Below, in pieces: positions 52,696-61,813 of a stretch of 64,000 nt of DNA. This stretch comes from Aquibium carbonis (lineage in GTDB: Bacteria; Pseudomonadota; Alphaproteobacteria; Rhizobiales; Rhizobiaceae): NCBI RefSeq assembly GCF_003970795.1, contig NZ_RWKW01000056.1:1-64000 (forward strand), in the 5' to 3' direction. Both the position numbers and the translations under genes were made by a program. The notes beneath the pieces were generated by a model, which did not search any database, was not told where the DNA came from, and was given only the letters and a program-made list of their open reading frames with translations. Every line of letters starts with the position of its first letter. The stretch's first letter is position 1.

Positions 52696-53643
52696 ATGAC
52701 GGACGACATCATCAGCCGTGAACGGGTTGGCGCACCAGGCGCGCTGCGACGCAGGATCGCGGGGCTTTCCGATCGCGCACTCGCATGGGTGTTCATCATT
52801 CCCACGATCGTCCTTCTTCTCGCGATCAACATCTTCCCGCTGATCTGGACGATCCGCCTCAGCCTGACCAACTATCGCGCCAACCGCGCCAACGACGAAC
52901 TGGAATGGGTGGGGCTGCGCAACTACGAGCGCATCCTGACCAATCCCGACATCTGGAATTCGATGCAGGCGACGGCGCATTTTCTTTTCTGGACGCTCGT
53001 CCTGCAGGTGTTGATCGGCTTTTCCCTCGCCTACCTGATCAACAAGAAATTCAAGGGCAACGATCTGTGGACGACGATCATCGTCCTGCCGATGATGCTC
53101 TCGCCGGCGGTGGTCGGCAATTTCTGGACCTTTCTCTACCAGCCGCAGATCGGGCTATTCAATTATGCGGTCGCCTTCGTCACCGGGATCGATCCGGCCT
53201 CCTTCTCGATGATCGGCGATGTCCGGCTCGCGCCCTGGTCCATCATCATCGTCGATACGTGGATGTGGACACCCTTCGTCATGCTGATCTGCCTGGCGGG
53301 GCTGCGGTCCATCCCCGACTACATCTACGAGGCCGCCGAAGTCGATCGCGCCTCGCGCTGGCGCCAGTTCTGGACCATCACCATCCCCATGGTGCTGCCC
53401 TTCCTGATGCTGGCCGTCCTGTTTCGCGGCATCGAAAACTTCAAGATGTTCGACCTGGTGGTCCAGCTCACCGGCGGCGGGCCGGGCAGCATCACCGAAC
53501 TCACCTCCATCAACCTGAAACGGGAGGCTTTCGAGAAGTGGCGGACAGGCTACTCCTCCGCCTACGCCATCATTCTGTTCGTTACCGTCTTCGGCCTCGC
53601 CTCCATCTACGTGAAGGCCCTGAACAGGGTGAAGCAGCGATGA
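52696..53643 (+). CDS. Carbohydrate ABC transporter permease (MalF/UgpA type)
   Basis: 315 residues with six predicted membrane helices, the first at ~30-52 (ALAWVFIIPTIVLLLAINIF). The cytoplasmic EAA loop reads EAAEVDRASRWRQFWTITIP. The gene ends in an ATGA overlap with the second permease gene. Together they form the membrane channel of the importer. Confidence 0.93.
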   Translation: MTDDIISRERVGAPGALRRRIAGLSDRALAWVFIIPTIVLLLAINIFPLIWTIRLSLTNYRANRANDELEWVGLRNYERILTNPDIWNSMQATAHFLFWTLVLQVLIGFSLAYLINKKFKGNDLWTTIIVLPMMLSPAVVGNFWTFLYQPQIGLFNYAVAFVTGIDPASFSMIGDVRLAPWSIIIVDTWMWTPFVMLICLAGLRSIPDYIYEAAEVDRASRWRQFWTITIPMVLPFLMLAVLFRGIENFKMFDLVVQLTGGGPGSITELTSINLKREAFEKWRTGYSSAYAIILFVTVFGLASIYVKALNRVKQR

Positions 53644-54575
53644 ACCATTCGGTCACCGAGCCGTCCCGGCTGCAGAAATGGTTCGCCGGCACCCTCGTCG
53701 TCATCTACGCGCTGGTGACGATCATGCCGCTGACCTGGATCATCGCGACGGGCTTCAAGTCGCCGGCCGACGCCATCGCCTACCCGCCGAAGCTCGTCTA
53801 CGAGCCGACGCTGGAAGGCTACGTCAACCTGTTCACGACACGCTCGCGGGCGACACCGGAGACGCTGGCGCAGCTCGGGCCCCCGCAAACCTGGTACGAC
53901 CGCATCGTGCGCCAGTACGACATGGTGATCTCGGGCCCCAGCCGCTATGGCGAACGCTTCCTCAATTCGGTCATCATCGGCTTCGGCTCGACCTTCCTGT
54001 CGATCTTCCTCGGCACGCTTGCGGCCTATGCTTTCTCGCGCTTCAGGGTGCCACTCAAGGATGATCTGATGTTCTTCATCCTGTCGACGCGCATGATGCC
54101 GCCGATCGCGGTGGCGATTCCCATCTTCCTGATGTTTCGCCAGCTCGGCCTGTCGGACACGCATCTGGGCATGATCCTGCTCTACACGGCGGTGAACCTG
54201 TCGCTTTCGGTGTGGCTGCTGAAGGGCTTCATCGACGAGATTCCGGTCGAGTACGAGGAGGCGGCGCTGATCGACGGCTACACGCGCTTTCAGGCCTTCT
54301 ACAAGGTGGTGCTGCCGCAGGCCACGACCGGCATCGCGTCCACCGCCATCTTCTGCCTGATCTTCGCATGGAACGAATATGCCTTCGCGGTGCTCCTGAC
54401 CTCGGGCACGGCGCAGACGGCGCCGCCCTTCATCCCCACCATCATCGGCGTCGGCAAGGACTGGCCGGCGGTGGCGGCGGGCGCCACGCTCTTCCTCGTG
54501 CCGGTCATGGTGTTCACCATCCTCCTGCGCAAGCATCTCCTGCGCGGCATAACCTTCGGCGCGGTTCGCAAATGA
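53640..54575 (+). CDS. Carbohydrate ABC transporter permease (MalG/UgpE type)
   Basis: 311 residues from the ATG at 53640, which overlaps the preceding stop by ATGA. Six membrane helices are predicted; the EAA loop is EEAALIDGYTRFQAFYKVVLP followed by the FAWNEYAFAVLL helix. A ~45-residue periplasmic insertion (TRSRATPETLAQLGPPQTWY) between the first two helices is longer than in MalG. The 3' end overlaps the next small gene by ATGA. Confidence 0.93.
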   Translation: MNHSVTEPSRLQKWFAGTLVVIYALVTIMPLTWIIATGFKSPADAIAYPPKLVYEPTLEGYVNLFTTRSRATPETLAQLGPPQTWYDRIVRQYDMVISGPSRYGERFLNSVIIGFGSTFLSIFLGTLAAYAFSRFRVPLKDDLMFFILSTRMMPPIAVAIPIFLMFRQLGLSDTHLGMILLYTAVNLSLSVWLLKGFIDEIPVEYEEAALIDGYTRFQAFYKVVLPQATTGIASTAIFCLIFAWNEYAFAVLLTSGTAQTAPPFIPTIIGVGKDWPAVAAGATLFLVPVMVFTILLRKHLLRGITFGAVRK

Positions 54576-54760
54576 GAAGCTTCGTCCATCGTCTGGCGCG
54601 CCTGCGGCGTGGCCCATGGGAGACGGTCGCCACCGTGCTGATCGCGCTTGGCGTCGTCATGCTCATGCAGCCATTCGCTCTTGCGATCTACACATGGTCC
54701 TTCGCCGTGACGTTGACCGGCACGGTGATGTTCATCATCGTCAGCCATTTCCCGGAATGA
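54572..54760 (+). CDS. Small 62-residue membrane protein in the ABC operon
   Basis: The ATG at 54572 overlaps the permease stop by ATGA, and its own stop overlaps the next gene's start by ATGA, so it is translated as part of the operon. A basic N-terminus (RSFVHRLARLRRG) is followed by two short hydrophobic stretches at ~18-34 and ~39-58, ending in SHFPE. I do not recognise a characterised family. By position it recalls the small membrane proteins that accompany glycerol-type ABC importers, but I see no sequence match to DUF2160. Confidence 0.75.
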   Translation: MRSFVHRLARLRRGPWETVATVLIALGVVMLMQPFALAIYTWSFAVTLTGTVMFIIVSHFPE

Positions 54761-55209
54761 GCGACATGACAGACTTTATTGCCCCTCCCTTGCCTCCCGC
54801 GGTCTCCGCGGCGTTCGATTCATTTCCGGTGCGCGCAAGGGGGCCTTTGATCGAGTTGCGCCGGCTCGTCTTTCGCGTGGCGAAGGAGAAGGGCGTCGGC
54901 CCGCTGACCGAGACGCTCAAATGGGGCGAACCCGCCTACCTGACCGAGGCCACGCGGACAGGAAGCACCATCCGTCTCGGCTGGCACAGGAATGCGCCGG
55001 ATCATGTCGCGATCTACGTGAACTGCCAGACCAACCTGGTAGACCGGTTCAAGGCGACCTTCTTCGATGCGGTGGAGTGTTCCGGCAACCGCGCCCTGCT
55101 GCAGCGGATCGGCGAACCGACGCAGACGGGCATCCTGGCGATCTGCATCGGGATGGCGCTGACCTACCACCGGGACAAGGCCACCGAAGGCGCGGTCGCA
55201 CATGGCTGA
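54757..55209 (+). CDS. DUF1801 domain protein
   Basis: 150 residues, with ATG at 54757 overlapping the previous stop (a second ATG at 54766 is possible). The DUF1801/YdhG-like core is seen: RGPLIELRRLVFRVAKEKG, then TETLKWGEPAYLTEA and the RLGWHRNAPDHVAIYVNCQT strand pair. The fold is of unknown function. It overlaps the first ATPase gene by 8 nt. A DUF1801 gene inside an ABC operon is unusual; whether it acts on the transported compound is unknown. Confidence 0.85.
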   Translation: MSDMTDFIAPPLPPAVSAAFDSFPVRARGPLIELRRLVFRVAKEKGVGPLTETLKWGEPAYLTEATRTGSTIRLGWHRNAPDHVAIYVNCQTNLVDRFKATFFDAVECSGNRALLQRIGEPTQTGILAICIGMALTYHRDKATEGAVAHG

Positions 55210-56320
55210 GATCGTGATCCGCAACCTGCGCAAGGAATTTGGCGGCTTCACCGCCGTGAAGGAATCGAGCTTCACCATCGCCGACGGCGAGTTCTTCATG
55301 CTGCTTGGCCCGTCGGGCTGCGGCAAGACCACGACGCTGCGAATGATCGCGGGGCTGGAACTGCCCACGTCGGGCCAGATCCTGCTCGATGGCAAGGACG
55401 TCGCCAACATGCGCGCAAGCGCGCGCGACATCGCCTTCGTGTTCCAGATGTTCGCGCTCTATCCGCACCTGAACGTTCGCCGCAACATCTCCTATCCGCT
55501 GGTCAGCCAGGGGGTGCCGCGCGCCGAGATCAAGGCGCGAGTGGCCGAGATCGCGCGCATCCTCGGCATCGAGCCAATCCTCGACCGGCCGGTCGGCGGA
55601 TTGTCGGCGGGCGATCGCCAGCGCGTGGCGCTCGGCCGCGCCATCGTACGCCGGCCCAAGGCCTTCCTGATGGACGAGCCGCTCGGCGCGCTCGACGCCG
55701 AATTCCGCGAGCGCATGGCAGAGGAACTGCGCGCGCTCCACGACCGCATGGGCGCTACCACCGTCTACGTCACCCACGACCAGCTGGAAGCCATGCAGAT
55801 GGGCGACAAGATCGTCGTCATGAACCATGGCGTGGTCGAGCAGTGGGGCACCCCGCAGGACATCTACGACGAGCCGGCGACGCTGTTCGTCGCGGAGTTC
55901 ATCGGCTCCCCGCCGATGAATTTCCTGCGCTTCGATGAGGCGATCCCGGAGGGTGCGACGACCGTCCGACTGTCGGGCGTCGAGATCGCAGTGCCTCGGA
56001 CGAAGCAAGCGACCACCGGTTCGAAGTCCGTGCTCGGCGTCCGACCCGAGCACGTAAGGCTCGATGACGCCGCCCCCTATCGCGGCGTGGTCGTGGCAGC
56101 CGAGTATCTCGGCACGACCCAGATCGTGACCCTCGACACGCCGAGCGGCCTCGTGAAGGCGCGCGTCGCATCGTCGCTGGCCGTGCGTACCGGCGAGACG
56201 GTCGGCCTGAGCTTCACCACCCCGACGCTGTCCCTCTTCGACGCAGCAAGCGGACGCGCGCTGGCGGTCGAGCGGCCCATGCTGCGGCAGGCCCAGCGCA
56301 GGGAGGCGGCCCATGGCTGA
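55202..56320 (+). CDS. ABC transporter ATPase 1 (MalK/UgpC family)
   Basis: 372 residues. Walker A is GPSGCGKTT (~39-47), the Q-loop lies in FVFQMFALYPHL and Walker B is FLMDEPLGALDAE. The signature motif is LSAGDRQ instead of LSGGQ. A C-terminal TOBE/regulatory domain starts near residue 240. It is one of two ATPases in the operon; the pair probably forms a heterodimer, as in the rhizobial glycerol importer GlpS/GlpT. Confidence 0.93.
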   Translation: MAEIVIRNLRKEFGGFTAVKESSFTIADGEFFMLLGPSGCGKTTTLRMIAGLELPTSGQILLDGKDVANMRASARDIAFVFQMFALYPHLNVRRNISYPLVSQGVPRAEIKARVAEIARILGIEPILDRPVGGLSAGDRQRVALGRAIVRRPKAFLMDEPLGALDAEFRERMAEELRALHDRMGATTVYVTHDQLEAMQMGDKIVVMNHGVVEQWGTPQDIYDEPATLFVAEFIGSPPMNFLRFDEAIPEGATTVRLSGVEIAVPRTKQATTGSKSVLGVRPEHVRLDDAAPYRGVVVAAEYLGTTQIVTLDTPSGLVKARVASSLAVRTGETVGLSFTTPTLSLFDAASGRALAVERPMLRQAQRREAAHG

Positions 56321-57308
56321 CGTGGTCCTCAAGGGAATCTCCAAGACCTTCGGCACGACCCTCGCCGTCGATACGATGGACCTGTCGGTCCCCGACGGCG
56401 CCTTCGTCGTCCTGCTTGGACCGACGGGCGCTGGCAAGACCACGACGCTGCGCCTCATTGCCGGACTGGAGACGCCGGATAGCGGCACCATCTCGATCGG
56501 CGGGCGCAGCGTGATGGCCGACACGCCCGCCGAACGCAACGTCGCCATGGTGTTCCAGCAATATTCGCTCTATCCGCATCTGACGGTGCGCCAGAACCTC
56601 GCTTTCCCGCTCCAGTCTCCGCTTCTGCGGACGCCGCCCGACGTGATCGAACGGCGCATCCGGGAGGTCTCGGAGGTGCTGCGGATCGCCCACAAGCTCG
56701 ACAACAAGGCGACCGCCCTCTCGGGGGGCGAAATGCAGCGCGTGTCGATCGGGCGGGCGCTGGTACGCAAGCCGCAGGTCTTCCTCATGGACGAGCCGCT
56801 GTCCTCACTCGACGCAAAGCTGCGGGCGGACCTGCGCATCGAACTGAAGCGCATTCACGACGATCTCGGCGCGACGCTGGTCTACGTCACGCATGACCAG
56901 ATAGAGGCCATGACCATGGCCACCCATGTCGGCGTGCTCGACGCTGGCCGCCTGGTGCAGTTCGGCACTCCGCGCGAGATCTACGAGGCCCCGGTCAGCC
57001 TCACCGTCGCCTCGCGCCTCGGCCAGCCGCGCATCAACACGCTTCCGGCCGCGTTGTTCGGCCCGGCACCGGCAAATGCGGCCTTCATCGGCCTGCGACC
57101 GGAGCACATTCGGGAGGGCGAGGGACGCGAGGCCAGCGTCGCGCGCGTCGAGCACCTGGGCGACCAGACCCGGCTTCACCTCGTTGTCGAAGGCCATCCC
57201 CTCGTCACACTGGCCGATCCGCACACGCCGCTCCGGCCCGGCGCCACCATTCGCATCGCACCGCACAACCCACTCTACTTCGCCGCCGACGGCGCTCGTC
57301 TCGTTTGA
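56313..57308 (+). CDS. ABC transporter ATPase 2 (MalK/UgpC family)
   Basis: 331 residues. Walker A is GPTGAGKTT (~36-44), the signature LSGGEMQR is normal, Walker B is FLMDEPLSSLDAK, and a shortened TOBE domain follows. It overlaps the first ATPase gene by 8 nt. With its partner it would energise the two permeases. Confidence 0.93.
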   Translation: MADVVLKGISKTFGTTLAVDTMDLSVPDGAFVVLLGPTGAGKTTTLRLIAGLETPDSGTISIGGRSVMADTPAERNVAMVFQQYSLYPHLTVRQNLAFPLQSPLLRTPPDVIERRIREVSEVLRIAHKLDNKATALSGGEMQRVSIGRALVRKPQVFLMDEPLSSLDAKLRADLRIELKRIHDDLGATLVYVTHDQIEAMTMATHVGVLDAGRLVQFGTPREIYEAPVSLTVASRLGQPRINTLPAALFGPAPANAAFIGLRPEHIREGEGREASVARVEHLGDQTRLHLVVEGHPLVTLADPHTPLRPGATIRIAPHNPLYFAADGARLV

Positions 57309-57319
57309 GGAAAACTCGC

Positions 57320-58966
57320 ATGACACAGTTTTTCAATGCCAAGGACACGGTCGTTCTGGAGGCGCTCGACGGATTTCTGCGCGGCGCGGGCGGGCGTATC
57401 GCGCGCCTCGACGGCTATCCCCACATCAAGGTCGCCGTTCGCGCCGACTGGGATCGCTCGAAGGTGGCCATCGTCTCGGGCGGCGGTTCCGGCCATGAGC
57501 CGGCCCATGCAGGCTTCGTCGGCCAGGGCATGCTGACGGCGGCCGTCTGCGGCGATGTCTTCGCCTCCCCTTCGGTCGACGCGGTGCTCGCCGCCATCCT
57601 CACGGTGACCGGAAAGGCAGGCTGCCTTCTGATCGTCAAGAACTACACCGGCGACCGGCTGAACTTCGGCCTGGCAGCCGAGCGCGCCCGGACCTTCGGC
57701 CTGTCGGTCAACATGGTCATCGTCGACGACGACGTGGCGCTGCCCGACCTGCCGCAGGCGCGCGGCGTCGCCGGAACGCTGTTCGTTCACAAGATCGCGG
57801 GCGCGCTGGCGGAGGCGGGCGAACCCCTGGAAGCCGTCACCGCGGCGGCTCGGCGCACCATCGACGGCGTCATCTCGATCGGCATGTCGCTCGACACCTG
57901 TACCATCCCCGGCTCGCCCAAGCACGACCGCATCGCGCCGGGCTTCGCCGAACTCGGCCTCGGCATCCATGGCGAGGCCGGCGCCGAACAGGTGGCCTTC
58001 GAGACCGCCCGCCAGGCCATGGAGATGGTCATCGGAAGGCTTTCGCCGCGCCTCAAGCCGGGGCCGTACGTGGCGCTGCTCAACAATCTCGGTGGCGCGA
58101 CTCAGCTCGAAATGTCCGTTCTCGCCGAGGAACTCGCGCGCTCGCCGATCGCCGATCAGATCCGCTTCATGGTCGGCCCTGCGGCGATGATGACATCGCT
58201 CGACATGCAGGGCTTCTCCCTGTCCCTGATGCCGCTCACCAAGGAGGCCGAGACGGCGCTTCAGGCCAAGGTCGCTCCGTGGGCCTGGCCGGGGCTTTTT
58301 CCCTTCGGCAAGGTGGAGGTCATGGCCCTGCCCGACGGATTGACGCCGATCCAGCCGATGCCGTCGGCGCATCCCGAGCGCCGCGCGCTTCTGCGGTCCT
58401 GCTGCGACATCCTGATCGCGGCGGAGGGCGACCTCAACGGTCTCGACGCACGAGCCGGCGACGGCGACACCGGAACGACGCTCGCCACCGCCGCGCGCGC
58501 GCTTGCGGCGGCGCTCGACCGGCTGCCGCTCGCCGATCTGACGCAGCTCTATAGGGCGATCGGCATGGAGCTGTCGCAGACCATGGGCGGCTCGTCGGGC
58601 GTGTTGCTGGCCATCTTCTTCACCGCCGCCGGGGATGCGTCCGCCGGGGGCAAGGACTGGATCGCCGCGCTGAAGGCCGGACTCGACCGGATTCGCCAGG
58701 TCGGCGGCGCCGAACCCGGCGATCGGACCATGATCGACGCCCTGGTGCCAGCGCTCGAAGCCCTGCCCGATGGTGTGGCAGCCGCAGCCACCGCCGCTCG
58801 GGCCGGCGCGGATGCCACCGGCGGCATGCGCAAGGCCAAGGCCGGCCGCGCCAGCTACATCTCCGAGGACCGGCTGAATGGCGTGAACGATCCCGGCGCG
58901 GAAGCCGTGGCGCGGCTTCTCGAAAAGCTAAGGGATGCGCATGGGGTCGGCGCTGCCGCGGAATAG
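57320..58966 (+). CDS. ATP-dependent dihydroxyacetone kinase (DhaK-DhaL fusion)
   Basis: 548 residues from the ATG at 57320 (GAGGA 8 nt before it). DhaK domain ~1-330: GGGSGHEP (54-61), Lys107 and Asp112 (KNYTGDR) and His217 (GIHGEAG), the residue that binds dihydroxyacetone covalently as a hemiaminal. DhaL domain ~350-548: the Mg-ATP-binding acidic cluster AGDGDTGTTL at ~380 and TMGGSSGVLL. The one-chain form uses ATP rather than the PTS. It phosphorylates dihydroxyacetone, or a related ketose or hydroxyketone, and is the last gene of the importer operon, which indicates a triose, glycerol or short polyol as the imported carbon source. Confidence 0.94.
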   Translation: MTQFFNAKDTVVLEALDGFLRGAGGRIARLDGYPHIKVAVRADWDRSKVAIVSGGGSGHEPAHAGFVGQGMLTAAVCGDVFASPSVDAVLAAILTVTGKAGCLLIVKNYTGDRLNFGLAAERARTFGLSVNMVIVDDDVALPDLPQARGVAGTLFVHKIAGALAEAGEPLEAVTAAARRTIDGVISIGMSLDTCTIPGSPKHDRIAPGFAELGLGIHGEAGAEQVAFETARQAMEMVIGRLSPRLKPGPYVALLNNLGGATQLEMSVLAEELARSPIADQIRFMVGPAAMMTSLDMQGFSLSLMPLTKEAETALQAKVAPWAWPGLFPFGKVEVMALPDGLTPIQPMPSAHPERRALLRSCCDILIAAEGDLNGLDARAGDGDTGTTLATAARALAAALDRLPLADLTQLYRAIGMELSQTMGGSSGVLLAIFFTAAGDASAGGKDWIAALKAGLDRIRQVGGAEPGDRTMIDALVPALEALPDGVAAAATAARAGADATGGMRKAKAGRASYISEDRLNGVNDPGAEAVARLLEKLRDAHGVGAAAE

Positions 58967-59057
58967 CGGACAGGCCCGTTCCAGCGGCCGACAATGCGTC
59001 GGGCCCGTCGGCAACTCGCGCGCCGCTTCTCGACGAAGTTCGAAGTCTGCAACATCA

Positions 59058-59083
59058 GACGTCGCAGCGACACCCGCGACGTC
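59058..59083. terminator. Hairpin between convergent dihydroxyacetone kinase and HWE kinase genes
   Basis: GACGTCGC (59058-59065) and GCGACGTC (59076-59083) form a perfect 8-bp stem with a 10-nt loop in the 115-nt gap between convergent genes; it touches the HWE kinase stop codon. No T-run, so a modest bidirectional terminator at best. Confidence 0.4.
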
Positions 59084-60116
59084 AGAGTTCCGGCACGCCA
59101 TGCCGGAGACGATCCAGTTCCGCCTCGAACGCCAGCTCGAAGCCGGTCCGCTCGTAGGACAGCTTGAGATGGCCCAGGCCTTCAAGGGTCGACCTGATCA
59201 ACCGGACACCGAACCCGCTGCGCGCTGGCGGCTCGACGGGGCGCCCGTCCAGTTCCTTCCAGGCGAAGACGAAGACGTTGTCGACGACGTCCCACTTGAC
59301 GTCCACCCTCCCGTGCGACGTCCTGAGGGAACCATACTTGATCGCGTTGGTGCCAAGTTCGTGCAAGACCAGCGCGAATGACAACGAAGCTTGCGGCGAC
59401 AGGTCGATCCCGGGCCCGTCGATGACGATGTTGCCGCCATGGACGCCCACCGAGCGGCTGACGAGCTCGCGAAAGTCGGCGGCGGCGAAATCCGTGCCGA
59501 GCAGCAGATCATGGGCGCGCGAAAGCGCGGCGAACCGCTCGACGATCACGACGCGGAGGTCGTCCACCTCGGGCCGCGGCCGCAGGGTCTGCGTGACGAT
59601 GGACTGCAGCATCGCGATCGTGTTCTTCACGCGATGCGCCAGCTCGCGCGTCATCAGCGCCTGATGCCGTGCATTGTCCTCGAGCTTCTGCAAATGATCG
59701 CGCGTGACGAACTGGCGCCGACGGCCCGACAGCGCCCAGCGAACGGCACTGATCAGCGTCGCCGAACCCATCGGGCGCTCCAGAACGATGACGTTGGTGA
59801 TCTCCGTCGGCAGAACCCCATAGATCGTCTCGGGATTGCTGAATCTCTTCTGGCCGACGAGCACGATGAAGGGATAGGACGACCAGCTCGGCTGGGCATT
59901 GATGACGTCGACGAGACTTCTCCAGTTCGGCTGGGAGAGCGCCTCCTCGCTCATCAGCACGGTGCCGACATCATCGCCCAGCCGCGCCACGAGCGCGGCA
60001 AGGGTGGTGACCGATTCGGCCGCGATGCCATGCGGCGCGAGCACGCGAATGATGCTTTCGGCGTCTCTGGAGAACGGTGCGTAGACGACGACCTTGCCGT
60101 CACTTCGATGCGGCAT
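59082..60116 (-). CDS. HWE/HisKA_2 family sensor histidine kinase with degenerate receiver domain
   Basis: 344 residues from the ATG at 60116. Residues ~7-130 have the shape of a receiver domain (VVVYAPFSRDAESIIRVLAPHG, FIVLVG, VLERPMGSATLISAVRWAL), but the phospho-acceptor Asp site reads VLMSEEALS, so it cannot be phosphorylated normally. The kinase part has His161 in RELAHRVKNTIAMLQSI, the ALVLHELGTNAIKYGSL N box and the GFGVRLI G box, as in the HWE group. No membrane segment. It overlaps the end of the KaiC-like gene by 17 nt, so the two likely work together in the cytoplasm. Confidence 0.85.
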   Translation of the reverse strand: MPHRSDGKVVVYAPFSRDAESIIRVLAPHGIAAESVTTLAALVARLGDDVGTVLMSEEALSQPNWRSLVDVINAQPSWSSYPFIVLVGQKRFSNPETIYGVLPTEITNVIVLERPMGSATLISAVRWALSGRRRQFVTRDHLQKLEDNARHQALMTRELAHRVKNTIAMLQSIVTQTLRPRPEVDDLRVVIVERFAALSRAHDLLLGTDFAAADFRELVSRSVGVHGGNIVIDGPGIDLSPQASLSFALVLHELGTNAIKYGSLRTSHGRVDVKWDVVDNVFVFAWKELDGRPVEPPARSGFGVRLIRSTLEGLGHLKLSYERTGFELAFEAELDRLRHGVPEL

Positions 60117-61608
60117 CGAGGCGACTTTCCATGAGGGGGTCGCTGTCGCCGACATACTCGGGTGTACCCGACAGAACCCCCTTGAAGGCGGTCAGGGGCT
60201 CGCCGATCCGGATCCCGCGATCATCGATGCGAAGCTCGCGAATGGCGTCCTCGTGACCGCCGCTGCGGTTCTTCAGCACTGATATCGCCTTCCGGAGACG
60301 ACCAGCCGCCTCGAAGAACCGGAAGAGGATGACGACGTCGGCAATGTAGGAGATATTGAGCTGCCCGGTGTTCATCGAACCCATCAGCCCGTGCTGAGGA
60401 TTGAGGAGAAGCGTCACCACGCCCTGCTGGTTGAGGTACGACAGGAGCTCATGAAGCTGGAGCAGCAGCTGCTTTTCCTCGGGCATGGAGGCCAGATAGC
60501 CGAACAGGCTGTCGATCACGATGACCTTGGCGCCGCGCTTTTCGACTTCCTGCCGCACCATCCACGCGAACTGACCGGGCGCCACGTCAGCCGGGTCCAT
60601 CTGTTCCACCTTGAGGCAGCCCGCCTCCATCATGGCGCAGGGATTGTCGCCCATGCCCCGCGCACGTGAGATCAACGTGCCGATCCGCTCGTCGAATGCA
60701 TAGACGGTGGCGTTCTCGCCGCGCTCGCATGCTTCCAGCGCATAGCGCAAGGCAATGCTCGACTTTCCGCAACCGGCCGGACCGGTGAGCACCACGCAGG
60801 TGCCGCGGCTGGGTCCGCCTTCGAGCAGTGAATCCAGTTCCGGGACGCCGCTCGATATCGGATCGCCCAGGAACGGAGAGTGGAAGTCCGACGCGATCAG
60901 GCGGGGGAACACGAGGAACCCGCCCCGCTCGATGGCGACGTCGTGATATCCGCCGACGAATTCGACGCCCCGCATCTTCTGGACTTGAAGCTGGCGGCGG
61001 GCCGATCCGAACTCGAGCGTGCGGCGTTCGAGCGTGATGACGCCGTGCGAGATCGAGTGCAGGTGTGCATCCCGTTCCCCGCGCTCGCCCGTCAGGTCAT
61101 CCACCAGAATGACCGTGATGTTCCGGCCGGCGAAATACTGCTTGAGCGCCAGGACCTGACGACGATAACGCAGCGCATCCTGCGCAAGCAATCGCAACTC
61201 CGACAGGCTGTCGAACACAAGGCGCTGCGGGCGCGCCTCATCGACGCGCTTCATGATCAGTTCGACCGTGGCGCTCAGCTCCACTTCCCAAGGATGAAGG
61301 ACCGTCTGCTGACGTCCGTCACCGAGCACTTCCTCGGCGGACGACAGCTCGAAGAGATCGATGCCGTCGAGTGACCATCCATGTGAACTGGCAACGGCGT
61401 GCAGCTCCTCGCTCGTCTCGGAGAGCGTGACGTAAAGGCAACGGTCGCCGACGCGCACGCCTTCGAGCAGATACTGCAAACCGAGCGTGGTCTTGCCTGA
61501 ACCCGGCGCGCCTTCAAGAAGATAGGTGCGGCCTGGTGTAAGCCCTCCGTTGAGAATGAGGTCGAGGCCTTCGGTGCCTGTCGAGATTCGCGGATCGGAG
61601 TGATGCAT
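60100..61608 (-). CDS. KaiC-like double ATPase
   Basis: 502 residues with two RecA/KaiC domains. The first has P-loop GAPGSGKTT (33-41), TLSETSEEL and the RLVFDSLSELRLL Walker B. The second has P-loop GPAGCGKSS (275-283), YAFDER and KVIVIDSLFGYL. This is the CI-CII layout of KaiC, but no kaiA or kaiB is visible. KaiC-like proteins outside cyanobacteria commonly form signalling pairs with histidine kinases. The coupled HWE kinase fits that. The ATG at 61608 is chosen because the homologous region begins there; its ribosome site is weak, and a TTGACA lies just before it. Confidence 0.9.
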   Translation of the reverse strand: MHHSDPRISTGTEGLDLILNGGLTPGRTYLLEGAPGSGKTTLGLQYLLEGVRVGDRCLYVTLSETSEELHAVASSHGWSLDGIDLFELSSAEEVLGDGRQQTVLHPWEVELSATVELIMKRVDEARPQRLVFDSLSELRLLAQDALRYRRQVLALKQYFAGRNITVILVDDLTGERGERDAHLHSISHGVITLERRTLEFGSARRQLQVQKMRGVEFVGGYHDVAIERGGFLVFPRLIASDFHSPFLGDPISSGVPELDSLLEGGPSRGTCVVLTGPAGCGKSSIALRYALEACERGENATVYAFDERIGTLISRARGMGDNPCAMMEAGCLKVEQMDPADVAPGQFAWMVRQEVEKRGAKVIVIDSLFGYLASMPEEKQLLLQLHELLSYLNQQGVVTLLLNPQHGLMGSMNTGQLNISYIADVVILFRFFEAAGRLRKAISVLKNRSGGHEDAIRELRIDDRGIRIGEPLTAFKGVLSGTPEYVGDSDPLMESRLDAASK

Positions 61609-61813
61609 TCGTTTACGTGTCAAGGAAACCGACCAAGTAGAAAAGTACCAAATGTTTAGTCTCGTGCGTGGCTTTAATGAACTTGGTGCGGCTTGCGTTC
61701 CGGCTTCGCCAAAAATTCTCCGGTCAGCGGCAGTCCAGTCTGGCGCCCTCCCGCCACAACCTTGCGCTCGCGACACCGGGGGGCACCGCCGTATTCATAC
61801 TCCCCGCGCCGGG

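Noticed and set aside
51280-58966. Assignment of the operon as the rhizobial glycerol importer (glp)
   Set aside because: The layout with two ATPases is similar, but there is no glycerol kinase or GlpD-like gene, and the small membrane protein does not look like DUF2160.
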